Shown here: positions 45,380 to 56,966 of the stretch, piece by piece
How the letters are laid out: every line of letters begins with the position of its first letter
Position numbering within the stretch: position 1 is the first letter of the stretch
Assembly: GCA_029706075.1 (NCBI GenBank)
Contig: JAINUG010000026.1
Coordinates: 4,261,001-4,325,000, forward strand
Reading direction: 5' to 3'
From: Aldrovandia affinis
Lineage: Eukaryota > Chordata > Actinopteri > Notacanthiformes > Halosauridae
DNA: 64,000 nucleotides
Translations under genes and position numbers: made by a program
The notes under the pieces: model-generated
The model's database searches: none
What the model saw: the letters and a program-made list of their open reading frames with translations, nothing else
What the model was told of the DNA's origin: nothing

Positions 45380-47948
45380 TTTCACTTATGTTGTATACTT
45401 TATTGTCTTAGTGAGAACACATTTTTAGTTCCAGAAGGAAGAGGAAAAAAATACATTCATACATATTCTCACTTTTTTAGCATATTTATACAGAAGTAGT
45501 GTGACACCCAAATGTGAGTAAAAGCATATGAAGAGAAAATGTTGAAAGATGTTTTAATATAGTCACAGGTAATGATATTGAGTGTATGTCAGCATATGAG
45601 TGTGATGTGCAATGTTTTATCCACAATTTTGCCAACATTCAGATGTTATTTCTTTGTTATATATATAGACTACTAGTGGGGTCAAAAATAGAGAATTTGG
45701 ATTTTCCATGCATACTTGAGCCATGAGTAAGTAACATCTGGGCATGCTCATCAATACAGATTACATTTAATTTCAGGGAATGAACATCAAAGGTGGGCTT
45801 GCATTTTATTTTAAAAAACATCCTGTTTCCTAAAAAATCATCAATTGTGTTAATGGGGAGCATACCTGAGCCCGGTATATATCTTGAACATGTAGTGAAT
45901 AAAAAATGGAAATACCAATGTAAAGTAATTTAATAGGGTGTTTGGCCACCACTTTAAAAACAAAATGCAGTCACCTGACCTGTGGTTGCTCACCTGTCTT
46001 CATTTATGACAGTGTGGTTGGTTTCCCACCCAGTGAGATAAATCAAATAATACAATTATATAGTACAATCATATACCTCATATGAAGGCATTCATATTGT
46101 ATGGACTTTAATACACATCTCTACATCTCATCAGTCAAGAGCTGCATCTTAGTGTGATTTTCCAGGCACCTGTCAGTTTTAGTTTCCCTGGAAACAATGC
46201 AGTAAGTTACTGTCACTTAAGTAGAATGCCATGTACAGTACTACTGCATTTAATGACAAGTCCTGCAGAAACGTAAACTATATAACTGAGAATCTTAGAG
46301 GATGTAAACCTGAAGGGGAACGCCATGTTATTTCACTTAATGGTGGAGCAAGAATTCTGAAACTGATGATTTCAGTGCAGCTAAATTTACTGGTTGAATG
46401 GGACCACAGGGGAGATTACTATTTCAGAAACAGACATTTGGATTTTACATCTGAACTGTTCACACCATGCTCTTATTTCACTTCTACAATAGAGTAGAAT
46501 TACACACAACTTAGCATTACTGCACACATTAGTGAAAACCTATTTCTAAACAATATGTAGCGAGTGATGCCCACTTCAAAAGTCTTCTGTTTTCCATTTG
46601 CAATTCAGATAAGGATGTACTAATGTAAATCTACATATATGGTATACAGGATTTATTAAAGTATCAGATTCAGTAGACATTATTTCGACTGATGCTGACT
46701 GTTTCATTTCCTTGAATATAGAAGGTGATCTCAGCAACACAGCTGTGAATACATCAGTATCTGTAACCTGAGTGGTACTGCAGCTTAAATAGAGTTTCCT
46801 CCTATTTAAATTAACGTGCATGGTTTACTTTGCCCTATGACACCCACCTGTCTAAAGTAATAGTAATGGGTTTGGATATTGGCTTTTGGACTATAGGTTT
46901 GGTGGGTATGATGGATATTTTTTTGGTAGGTGTGGCATTAGTGGATTGAGGGTTCGACTGATGCGTGAGCTTGTGGATGTTGGTTTGGTGGATGTGGTTT
47001 GGTTCTTGTGGGATTTTGAATGGTATTAACAAGATCTACTGGATTCCCATAATCACTAACCATAACCACTGAAATTATAAAATGGGAAATAGCCTTCACC
47101 ATGTTCAAACATTGTGTTCAGTCAATATACTACAGTATATTTCAATGTATGACCTGTAAATGGCAAAATATATTTTCTATTAAAATGTATTTTGAGTGTC
47201 TTTTAAAGTTTCTCTTGAGACATATTCAGTGAAAAGGCAACTATTATTCAGATAATGTTTTGTGTTAACTGTGGAGATAACAGCCAGTAGCCTTTTATAG
47301 CTAACTCGCTATTGTCTGGAGAAAAAGGTGCTTTGTGAATCTGGCAATACCTTGATATTAAACAAGCCAGTAACTCCTCCCTTAGCCCTGCTATTAGCAG
47401 TTGGCTCAGAAATGGGTGAGAATTAATGCCTCAATCTTGGTATCACTACACCATGAAAACGACAATGGAAAAAGAAGATTACCACAGTGGATAAGGAGCT
47501 ATCTAGCTCTTACCACCATGTTCTGGAGTTAGAGAACATGGTGCAGCTGGAGAAACTCAGGGGGTTTGGCCAGTATCATTGGCTGTCTTTCATGTATCTG
47601 TTGTCCCACAGTGTTGCAATATCTAGAACATTGTGAATCACATTTCCAGTCCTCCAAGGGACCAAGTGTTTAATTTAACAAAGGAAATGTGTGGGCAGAA
47701 GGGCTTTTAACATATGTGAATGTTCAGATGGTAGAGACATAAAGAAAAAAAAAACATTTCAAAGGATACTGATGGCTTTCGCTGCTGTGTACATAGGACA
47801 TCCTCATAAAGGGAAGCAGTCTTTATAAATGTAATCCTTAAAACGCCAGTCCTGCCAAAACGAAGACGGCACTGTGATCTCAATCACGGCTTGTTTGGTT
47901 TAGTTTTTGCAGGAATGGCATTTATCGCTTTTTGTGTAGGAACTCTTC
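45380..47948. other. Intronic block with a GT-rich repeat patch
   Basis: No gene is supported. At 46870-47020 a strand-biased, GT-rich patch has imperfect units of ggtttggtggatgtgg; the minus-strand frame across it encodes only low-complexity Thr/Pro/Lys/Ile sequence. Confidence 0.45.
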
Positions 47949-47952
47949 ATAT

Positions 47953-48646
47953 TGGGAACGGGTACAGGGTGTGTCCCATTCACATGACCGTGACCAAAGA
48001 GAGTAGTGGGAGGTAAAATTCTCTCTCCATCAAGCTCCACAGGATTTCCACTCGTAGGTGGGGCAGGGGAAAAATATAATCATTATCAAAAATAATCATT
48101 ATCATGTGTCATACGTTTTAAACAAAACATTCAACAGGCTAGCTTTTAGCCCGGTTACTGGTGCCAGTTCTCCGGGGCTCTTTGGACGGATGACTGCCAG
48201 TGGCTCCACAGCGTCTAATTGGATCCGTTTCTGGGCCTGGGCACACTCCTCTCCGGGGTGGATCAGGTACTCGGTTCCTTGGACTTCCAGGCTTAGGGAT
48301 TACTGCTAGAGAAATCTGAGCGTTATAGAGAGAGTTACCAGTGGAGACATGACAAGCAGGCATGACAAGCAGGCAGTGTCTGGGTGTGGATGATGATGTC
48401 GCACTGCAGTGTCTGGGTGTGGATGATGATGTCACACTACTTTTTAAGCAGCTGCCTATTTACGGTGAGTGGCTGCAGCTGGGATTTGCCAAACAAGGTG
48501 AAGCTGACCCTCGTTTCAGCAAACGACCAGCTTCCATCAGTACAATTAGCTGCGCAGACCTGTTTGTCCCGTTCGCTGCTTGCATTTGCAGGCAGCCTCA
48601 CGAGAGCTGTGAGACCGCCCCGTCGCCCTCCCGTCACCTCGCCACA
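47953..48646 (-). repeat. 3' LTR of the Gmr1-like element
   Basis: 694 bp, aligned along its length with 52580-53217. On the plus strand it starts tgggaacggg and ends gccaca. It differs from the other LTR by an inserted block at about 48374-48438, where a 33-bp unit is repeated twice; each unit contains ctgggtgtggatgatgatgtc, 21 bp identical to the RT active-site coding region at 49313-49333. Confidence 0.9.
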
Positions 48647-48660
48647 TATCCCCCCTTAGC
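48647..48660 (-). other. Polypurine tract
   Basis: On the minus strand the sequence ctaaggggggata directly abuts the 3' LTR, the position where plus-strand DNA synthesis is primed. Confidence 0.75.
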
Positions 48661-48815
48661 TCCGAGCCAGGGAGGAAAGCGGCCTCAGACCATAAGGCAT
48701 GGAAGTGGGGCAGGGCGTCAAGCGTTACCATGGGCAGCACCAGTGTCACCATCCACCGGAGTGTTGCGTGGTTGCGTGGTGAAGCGGTGCCCTGTAAGAT
48801 AGTAGGAGAGAGATG

Positions 48816-49864
48816 TTACTGCCACTTGATCGCCAGACCCTCCTTCTCCACAGTGGCACACCGCTGCTCCTGTGGCAACAGCTTCCTGGAGAGGAAGAGC
48901 ATGGGGTGTTCCTCCGCGCCTGTGACTTGGGAGAGGACAGCCCCTGTTCCGGTTGCTGATGCATCAGTTTGCAGGATGAATGGTTGGGAGAAGTCTGGCA
49001 ACCGCAGGACTGGCTCGGTGCAAAGCGCTGACTTCAGGACCTGGAATGCCCGTTCTTTGTCAGCGGTCCACACAGGTTTCTCCAGGGAATTCTTCCGGGT
49101 GAGTTCTGTAAGGGGAGTGGCTATAGAGGCAAAATGCGGAACAAACCGTCTATAGTATCCTGCCAGACTAAGAAACGCCCTCACCTGAGACTTACTGTTG
49201 GGGCAGGGCCAGTCACGTACTGCCTTAACCTTGGAGTCTTGGGGCTTAATGAGGCCCTGGCCGATGATGTAGCCCAGATTCTTAGCCTCACCTTGGCCGA
49301 GGTGGCACAGTCCTGGGTGTGGATGATGATGTCATCCAGGTACGCTGCTGCATATGTGCGATGGGGATGTAGCAGGCGATCCATCAGCCTCTGGAATATG
49401 GCTGGGGCCCTATGTAACCCGAAAGGAAGAACTTTGTTTTGGTACAGTCCGTCCGGAGTGGAGAACACCGTCTTCTTCTGTGTGGAGAAGGTTAAGGGGA
49501 CCTGTCAGTATCCCTTAGTCAGGTCCAGTGTGAAGATGAAGTGGGCATCTCCCAGCCGCTCGATCTGCTTGTCTGCTCGAGGCATGGGGTCAAACTCAGA
49601 CACTGAATTTGCGAAAATGATTGCAAAACCTCCAGGAGCCGCCTGGTTCTGGGACTAGCTCGATCAGGCTCAACAAGCACTGGAGGATTCCTCAATTATG
49701 TCTAACATTTTTTTTACCTCAGCTCTGATCACATCACGTTGAGCGGCGGGAACCCGATATGGGCAGATGTGCACTTTGACACCCAGTACCGTTTCGATGT
49801 GGTGCTGGAGGACAGTGGCGCAACCTGAGGGGGTCAGCTCCTTCACCAGGTTGCGTGCTGCCAC
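48816..49864 (-). pseudogene. Reverse transcriptase-RNase H of the Gmr1-like element
   Basis: In order on the minus strand: 49670-49864 with VLQHHIETVLGVKVHICPYR (RT start), then at 49181-49468 LPFGLHRAPAIFQRLMDRLL and YLDDIIIHTQD, the catalytic Asp pair (49319-49342). Next, at 48816-49184, come FLSLAGYYRRFVPHFASIA, WTADKERAFQVLKSAL, the RNase H start LQTDASATGTGAVLSQ, and EKEGLAIKW. After AIKW the homology stops: the rest of RNase H is deleted up to the polypurine tract. Frame changes separate the three parts. The domains are unmistakably Ty3/gypsy. Confidence 0.88.
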
Positions 49865-49916
49865 TTCAGGGGACCCTGGAACAACAGAGGAATACAGACA
49901 GTCTTAGCTCATTTCT

Positions 49917-50960
49917 TTAGCAGGTTGACGTGACACACCTGACCTGGTTGGTGACTGGCCCTATGCGCTCCACAATGTCATATGGCCCCTGCCACATTGC
50001 TAGGAATTTACATTGGGTGGTGGGGAATAACACCAAGACATAATCTCCTGGTTGAAAGGAGCGAGGCTGTGCGGGGCGGTTGTATATCAACATATGCTCT
50101 TTAATGATGGGCATCACCTTTGTTACTCGGGTGTGCATCCCCACCACATGTTCCATTAGAGATCACTGTTGGGACAGCTGCTCTTCCCACGCTTCCTTGG
50201 TGATGTCTAGTAGTCCTCGGGGTCCATGGGCATACAGCAGCTTGAATGGTGAAAACTCGGTGGTAGACTGCGGCACCTCCCTGACAGCAAAGAGAACATA
50301 TGAAAACTATTCCTCAGTCCCGCCCCTCGGTATCGATTACCTTCCTGAGCATGCGTTTCAGGGTTTGTTAGAACCGCTCCACCAGCCCATCCTTCTGAGG
50401 GTGGTAAACTGAAGTCCGGATCTGTTGGAATGTGCAGCAGACCGCACAGGTCTCTCATGAGGCGGGACATGAAGAGGGTGCCCTGGTCTGTGAGGATCTC
50501 TTTTGGCAGGCCCACTCGTGTAAACATCTGGACCAACTCCTGGGCAATGGCTTTGGAAGTGGCGGTGTGCAGGGGATTGCTTCTGGGTACCACGTTGCGT
50601 AATCCACCACCACCAGGATATACTGATGCCCCCGGCCCGAGGGTGGCAGGACCCCCACGAGATCCATCCCTATCTGTTCAAAGGGCGTGCCGATGATTGG
50701 GAGGGGGATTGGCAGTGCCCTAGGGGGATGAACGGGAGATGTTATTTGACATTGTGGGTAGGCCCGACAGTAGTCTTTTACCGCCGTGTAGATTTCCGGC
50801 CATGAGTAGTGCTGCAGCAGCCTCTGTGGTTTTCTCTGCTCCCAGATGTGTTCCCAGAATGTGTGCGTGTGCTAGCTCCAGCACCACTGGTGTATACACC
50901 TGGGGTACCAGCAGCTGTGTGTGTTTTTCTCCCTGGAACTAGTCTACTCAGTAAAGCAGC
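49917..50960 (-). pseudogene. Integrase of the Gmr1-like element, located upstream of RT
   Basis: Minus strand, in order: an HHCC zinc-binding start near 50860-50910 (VVLELAHAHILGTHLGAEKT), the core with IGMDLVG-type start and VVVDYATWYPEA (first Asp), ATSKAIAQELVQMFTRVGLP and EILTDQGTLFMS (second Asp) at 50207-50667, SVYHPQKDGLVERF near 50370-50400 (Glu), and a C-terminal PRSFQPGDYVLVLFP with MWQGPYDIVERIGPV at 49917-50156. Stops and shifts are frequent. The RT begins only about 50 bases further on, so IN lies between protease and RT. Confidence 0.88.
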
Positions 50961-51273
50961 CCGCTACAGATGGCGAAGTATGGTTTCCCTGGGAGTGGGG
51001 GGCACCGGTCAGGAAACGCCCATCCACTTCCTGGATCTGGCTCCGGGCTCCAGCTAAATTGGGGTGATCCCACTGGGATCTGCCATACTGGCCCTATAAC
51101 ATGGGAGTTATAAATGGGTTATTGTCAGGGTTAATTACCTCACCTTCCCCATCTCTGTGAGTCCTGTCATCATCTGAGGTGGGGTTAGCGGATCCCTGGA
51201 AAACCGGCCAGGGTTGGGTCATTCCTGTAGGGTGTCGGTGGGGCTCCTGGTCTGGCTGCTCAAAACCTGGGGT

Positions 51274-51597
51274 TTAGGTGTTACAACAACTGGGGGAGAA
51301 ACGGCCATCGTGCATCATCCGGACAGCGAAGGCGTATATGCGGTCCAAACCCGGACAGTTCCGGCCAACCAGCAGTGGCACTCGCAGGCTCTTTAATACA
51401 CCAGCTGTCACAGTCCAGGCCCCTCTGTCGCTGTGGACCCCTGGGACAGGCTGGGTATCCTCGTGCACCCAGGTGAGGGCTAGGGATTTTGCAGGGGTGC
51501 CTTGGGTTGGAACGTAGTCAGGGCGCACGAGTGTGACAGCACTTTCAGGGTCCAGCAGCGTGGTGACATCTCGGTGGCCCAACCGGACCTGAGGCAT
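51274..51597 (-). pseudogene. Aspartic protease of the Gmr1-like element
   Basis: A 107-codon frame. VTTLLDPESAVTLV stands where active elements have LLDSGSAVTLV, so the catalytic D-S/T-G triad has become D-P-E. After it, a VGRNCPGLDRIYAF segment recalls the LLGRDCP turn that ends gypsy proteases. It follows the gag zinc knuckle and precedes integrase directly; no RT sequence lies between protease and integrase. Confidence 0.8.
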
Positions 51598-51648
51598 GCG
51601 AGCCTGGGACGGGGGGAGTTCGAGGTCAGACTCCAGTAGCTTGCAGGT

Positions 51649-52537
51649 CTATTTGTAGCTCTGGTGGCTGGTTCCTGGGTCAGTCGGCATCGGTTCATCC
51701 ACTCCTGAGCAGTGCCGCTCCACATGGCTGAGACCCCCACACCTCCAGCACCAAAGTTGTTCTGGCTGGGGGTTCCCCGGTGGGTGGCATCTGGCTCCTC
51801 CACAGTCGTCGGGGTTGGGGACCTGGAGCCGTCGGGGCGCTGGTATGGGCTTCTCACTGCGAGCAGACCTCAGGAGATCACAAGAGTTATCATACACTTC
51901 TAATAACTTGATGAAATCCATGACGTGCTTTGGTTGTCGCTGACTCACCATTTTCTTAGCCTCATATGGTAGGGAGCACAGATAGTGTTTCATAACTACC
52001 TGCTCTGTTACGGTTTCCACTGTCGCGTCCGGGCCACACAGCCAGGTGTGTCCCTGCCAGAACTGGTCATGAACTTGAGCCCGGGCGGGGCGAGTGGGCT
52101 GGTAGCTCCAGCTACGGAACCACTGTGCCACATCAAGGGGAGTCAGGACAGCTCTGCTCAGGATCTCGGCCTTCAGCTTTGGGTTTTCCTCTGCATCTCC
52201 TGCCGGTAGGTCATGGTATGCCCGCAGCGCCTCTCCTGTAAAAAAGGGAGCCAGAATGCCCGCCCACTGCTACTTTTCCCACAACTCCCGCTCCGCGGTG
52301 CGCTCAAACATCAGCCTCAGCCTTCTTTGTGAGGCAGTCCCGTGCACATTGGGAAATGGGTAGTAGGGGAACCCTTACAGCTGCGTTTGTCTCCTGGTAA
52401 GCCCGCCGATCCTGTGCAGCAGTGTTTCTCTCCAGCCTTTCCATCACCACTAGGCTGGCACGCTGTTGTTCCCCGTGCATGCGGAGAAGGTGATGCAGCA
52501 TGGCATCCGGAGTCATTCCCGTGTCTGAGCCCTCCAT
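51649..52537 (-). pseudogene. Gag with SCAN-like capsid domain and zinc knuckle
   Basis: The likely start is MEGSDTGMTPDAMLHHLLRM at 52537, just inside the primer site, followed by a helical region (QQRASLVVMERLERNTAAQD). A shift occurs between 52304 and 52131. The second part (51649-52131) has a SCAN-like segment (about residues 30-85: ATVETVTEQVVMKHYLCSLP, then EAKKMVSQRQPKHVMDFIKL) and a CCHC knuckle CWRCGGLSHVERHC (51708-51750). The SCAN domain of vertebrate zinc-finger proteins is thought to derive from the gag of Gmr1-type elements, which fits. It normally packages element RNA in cytoplasmic particles. Confidence 0.85.
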
Positions 52538-52560
52538 CGCCACACTCTCTACTGGTCCGT

Positions 52561-52578
52561 GCCTGCATTCTCCACCAC
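52561..52578 (-). other. Primer binding site, tRNA-Ala type
   Basis: On the minus strand TGGTGGAGAATGCAGGCA lies one base inside the 5' LTR. It is complementary to the 3' end of a tRNA-Ala (…GCCCGCATTCTCCACCA) except for one mismatch. The third element (61848) has the perfect version. Confidence 0.85.
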
Positions 52579-52579
52579 T

Positions 52580-53217
52580 GTGAATGGGTGCAGGGTGTGT
52601 CCTGTTCACGTGACCGTGACCAGAGAGAGAGAGAGAGAATTTAGTGGGAGGTAAAGGATTTTTTATTTTCTCCATCAAGCTCCCCGGGACTTCCACTCAC
52701 AGGTGGGGCAGGAGAAAAATACAAAAATGATAATGATCACGTTTCATACGCTATAAACAAAACATTCAACAGGCTAGCTTTTAGCTTGGTTACTGGTGCC
52801 TCTTCTCCGGGGCTCTTTGGACGGATGACTCTACGGCGTCTAATTGGCTCCGTTACTGGGCTCAGGCACCCTCCTCTCCAGGGCAGATCAGGCACTCGGT
52901 TCCTTGGACTTCCAGGTTTAGGGATTACTGCTGGAGAAATCTGAGGGTTAGAGAGAGAGTTAGCAGCGGAGGCATGACAAGCTGGCAGCCATCTGGAAAT
53001 CTGCCTTGTGTGTCTTGCCCGCTGCTTTTTAAGCAGCCGCCTGTTTACGGTGAGTGGCTGTAGCTGGGATTTGCTAAACAAGGTGCAGCTGACCCTCGTT
53101 TCAGCAAACGGTATAATTAGCTGCGCAGACCTGTTTGTCCCGTTTGCTGTTTGCATTTGCAGGCAGCCTGACGGGAGCTGTGAGACCACTCGGTCACCCT
53201 CCCATCACCTTGCCACA
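52580..53217 (-). repeat. 5' LTR of the Gmr1-like element
   Basis: 638 bp; on plus it starts tgtgaatggg and ends ttgccaca. It aligns with 47953-48646 but lacks the RT-derived insert found there. Confidence 0.9.
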
Positions 53218-53221
53218 ATAT

Positions 53222-55730
53222 GTAAACCTTGTGATTTGAGTCAGGGTGTTTTCTGAGGTACTGTAAAGGATATCCTAGCCGTGCTAATATTGAGCCATTG
53301 CAACTCATGCACCTCCTGTTGGTATTTATGCTTAGTGCAGCTTCCTCATGGTTTCCTCTCTTAGTTGAGTGATACATTTCTTCATTATGAGTCTGGTCCA
53401 CTTTGGTCAAAATATAAGAGGGGAAAACTATGGAGAGTATGGATCATTATGATCATATGATATGATAAAGCATGTGGATCCTGCGACAGGATCTGTTGAT
53501 CTATACATGATTTGTTTGGGCTGATAGTAGGCACAGATGACTAGGCTCTGTGTGATACTTGGATTGCCTGCATGATGCAGGAGATGTGAGGATGGTACCA
53601 TTCTGCCTATTGTGTTTTATTTCCTCCTACCAATATGCCCCAACAAACCAGGTATCATATTCCACCCTCCATTCTTTCACCTTTCCTGGAGAGCGGGCGC
53701 ATTCACAGACCTTTTGTGGTGAGAACAGATCTGATTAAATTTAGTTTATTGATTTATTTGACAGTTTATGATACATATATCAGCAATATGATTATCAGAT
53801 GCCTTGCAGTAAAGCGCTTTTAGCCAAGGCTAGTACCAGCGAGAGACACAAGGCCAGAATCGTGGGGAGGGCGTTTCACTAGCCCCCCCAGAGAAGAGTA
53901 GAGTTTCACTGGAGGAAGACAGATGGGTTCCCTGCCTCCCTGCTAGAGAGATTGTGTTGTTCCTTCCTCCTCCAAGGGGAGCTGTGCCAGAACAGATACA
54001 GAAGAAACTGCAAACTGCCGTTTAACTTTCAGCTGGTCTGCAAGTTTGGTGATACAGGTTTTGAGCTGATCTGGATTCTGTGGCATAGTTTAGGATTTAA
54101 GTACTGTTTTATAAATAAGTTACAGCTACATTTTACATTCTACAGTCAACATTCTAGCTCCAAAAAATTTGAATATTAAGTATTATTTTTTAAATGCTCC
54201 AAATAAAGCCTCAGTAATGTGCTGGTGGTGCTCTGTGCTATTTCTTATCCGCATATCTGCAGGTCTTTGTTTAGATTCATGGAAATCCTGGCCTCACAAA
54301 GCCCTCAGCAAAGATGAAAATCAATGACGAGCACCTCCACCAAATTCAGTGATCAATCAGTGGTGTCAGGTAGCGGTCATAAGGATTGAGGTGACCATTC
54401 TCTGAAGATCCCTGACCTGTAGATATGGTTCAACAGAGGAATGGGAGACGTGACCTCCTTGGCGGGGGCCAGCTGACTTTGCCATTAGAGGTAGTTACTC
54501 CCGGAGATGGCTCACCAACACACAGACACGTGACTTACCTCTGAGGGGCTGCGGTCTCAGTCTCATTCCCTCCTGCCTACCCCCAATGGTGTTTGCTTTT
54601 GTGTCCCATGCTGTTTATGGGGGGGTAGGTTGGTGTTTGGTTGGCACAAATTCTGGGTGGTCCCTGCACAATGTCATTAAGAGTTTTGTCCCACCACTGG
54701 GTGCTGCCACTGGGCCCGTGGAGCATGACCCGAAATGTCTGCCGCCTGTGCCTGCCGGCACAGGATTGGCCAGAGGTGAACTGTGAAAAATCCATGTCTT
54801 TACTTTCCATAACTCTCTGAGACTCTGAGAAGCTGGGCTCAAGCCGATTTCAGTGGCTTAACTAATGTGGGAAAATCTCAACGAGGGCGTTTTCATCCGC
54901 CCTGCTGCAGCTGCCCATCAGAGCCGGCCTAGAAATGCCTGTATGGAGCAACACTCCAATAGAGCTCAAGCTCTTTCCAGCATCCTGTCAAAAACATTTC
55001 ATTTGGGTTTAAATGCACTGTTATATTTTAGGTTTTGGTTGAGGGTCATATGATCAACAACAGATCTCTGAGAGTGTTTTAGAAGCCTTATAAGTAATAG
55101 AAGAGGCTCTGTCGAGGCTCTCCCAGTAATATTGATGTTTACTTCTTGCAGAGCTTTCCTAAATCTGTCCTGGGATCTGTACAGCTTGTCTTTATTCCAT
55201 TCATTCTCTAAATCAGTTAAAGTTATTGGAAACACATATTTAAGTGCTCAAATGACTTTTTCCTTAAACTTATTTAAACAGAATGTAAGTTTAGGACACT
55301 GACATTTTTTTCCACACACCTCTTTTTCCATAGATAGATGTGTAGTCTCAGTTACGAGTTGTTTACACACTCAACATTCTGATGTGTCAATATGTGAATG
55401 AGGACATTTGTTCTCAGCCCTAAAGTCAATTGATGAATCATGTTTTTTATTTTAAAAATATCCCCACCTGATAAGGAGTTGCCACAGAATCGTTTGTTTT
55501 TTAAATCAATGCTTTAGTTATTTGAGAACCTGATCGGTTGGAAGATCCTTGAGAGAATATTGGACATTAATTCCTAATGGCACACATTTGTCCCAGTTAT
55601 AGTTCAGATCTGTTGGGACAGAACTTCACCACTGCTACGGCACCTACTAAGAGAGCAGAGCAGTTTTAAGCACACAGCTATGATTGGACAATCACACAGC
55701 TGTGTGCACTGACTGCCCTGCTAGTAGGCA
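53222..55730. other. Intronic sequence between two gypsy elements
   Basis: No gene or repeat family is supported. Frames near 53635, 53952 and 54577-54842 lack domains. The minus-strand frame at 54999-55235 has no recognised motif. Confidence 0.4.
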
Positions 55731-56655
55731 TGGCCATTAATCGCCCTGATTCCCCTGCCAAGATCGATGCCTTCTACACCCGTCCAATGCCAGAATGTGG
55801 CCAGGGTCCATTCGGCTTTAAGCAGACCCCCTCTCCCGGGAGAGGAAATCCACGCAATCATACGCGGACCGGCCGATGGACCACCAAAAAGCAAAATGGC
55901 TGCAAAGCCAGATACCACCAGGTGATCCTGGAGATCCTGGGTGTCCTTCATTCTGTGGAGCCACTGGAAGAGTGCGTAGTTGGAATAGAGGGTAAAGGGT
56001 TTGCCCAGGAGGTAGTAACGGAAGGTGAGAGTGGCCCACTTAATCACCAAGCACTCCTTCTCCAATGTGCTGTAGTGGGCCTCTCTCAGAGAGAGGTCAG
56101 CTGATGTAAAGCACCGGTCACTCCTCCCCTCCAGTTCCTGGGACAGGCCGGCACCCAACCCTCTGTCCGAGGCGTCAGTCTGTAGGAGAAAAGGCAGGGA
56201 AAAATCAGGGATGATTAACAATGGGCCACCACACAGAGTCGCTTTAATTTTCATGAACGTCGCCTGGCACTGCTCCATCCACCGGACCGGATCTGAGGCT
56301 CCCTTTTGAGTGAGATCAGTCAGGGGACTGGCCAGAGCCCAGAAACCCAGAATAAACTGGCAATAATAATTAGCCAATCCCAAAAGGATCTCACCTGCTT
56401 TTTGGACTTAGGCTGTGGACAGGCAGAAATGGCTGCGGTTTTATCATTCAAGGGTCTGACCTGCCCCCTGCCCAAGAGGAACCCCAGATACCGTACCTCG
56501 CTCCACCCAATAGCAAATTTACCTGGATTGGCAGTGAGCCCCGGCCCCCTCAGCGTTTGCAGGACAGACCACAAAAGCTGCATATGCTGCTCCCAGTTGT
56601 TGCTAAAGATGACGATGTCGTCAAATATGCAGCAACATACGCAGCATGCGGTCAA
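55721..56655 (-). pseudogene. RT and RNase H of the second gypsy element
   Basis: 56320-56655 carries FDDIVIFSNNWEQHM (catalytic Asp pair at 56614-56625), then LTANPGKFAIGWSEVRYLGF and QVRPLNDKTAAISACPQPKS. 55721-56383 continues in another frame: LANYYCQFILGFWALASPLT, the RNase H block LLQTDASDRGLGAGLSQELE, then LREAHYSTLEKECLVIKWAT and WLHRMKDTQDLQDHL. The RNase H is more complete than in the first element. Upstream RT (PFGL region) is at about 56660-56960, in broken frames. Confidence 0.87.
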
Positions 56656-56966
56656 AGCAGCCTATCCATTAGCTGCTGGAAGGTAGCCGGAGCCCTATGC
56701 AATCCAAATGGCAAGGTCAAATGGCAAGGTCAGGCAAGGTTTAAAGACTGCGTTAACCTTCCTGTAGTCCACGCTGAATTGAACAGACCAATCAAGGCTT
56801 TGGGACAAGCATGATGGGGCTGCACCAGTCACTGTGGGACTCCTCTATCACTCCCATGTCCATCATTTTCACCAATTCTTCCTGAACCACTTTTTTCTTG
56901 TGTTCAGGCAACCAATACGGCCAGTTTCAAACCACGGTGCCTGGCGGGGTCTGTATGTGGTTTTGA

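Larger units (their letters stand above)
47953..53217 (-). mobile_element. Gmr1-like Ty3/gypsy retrotransposon, both LTRs present
   Basis: A 5265-bp element flanked by a 4-bp target duplication atat (47949-47952 and 53218-53221). On the minus strand it reads 5' LTR (52580-53217), tRNA-Ala primer site, gag, protease, integrase, reverse transcriptase, truncated RNase H, polypurine tract, 3' LTR (47953-48646). Integrase upstream of RT is the copia-like order known in Ty3/gypsy elements of the Gmr1 group, while the RT and RNase H are gypsy in type. The LTRs differ at many sites and by indels, and all genes have stops or shifts, so insertion is old. Confidence 0.92.

Noticed and set aside
48362..48802. 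146-codon plus-strand frame
   Set aside because: It lies antisense over the LTR and polypurine tract of a minus-strand retrotransposon.
49134..49658. 174-codon plus-strand frame, the longest there
   Set aside because: It is the antisense shadow of the gypsy RT; the minus strand carries the RT motifs.
47953..53217. Interpretation as Ty1/copia because integrase precedes RT
   Set aside because: RT, RNase H and gag motifs are of the Ty3/gypsy type; the order is explained by the Gmr1 group.
56306..56686. 126-codon plus-strand frame
   Set aside because: Antisense shadow of the RT with FDDIVIFS on the minus strand.
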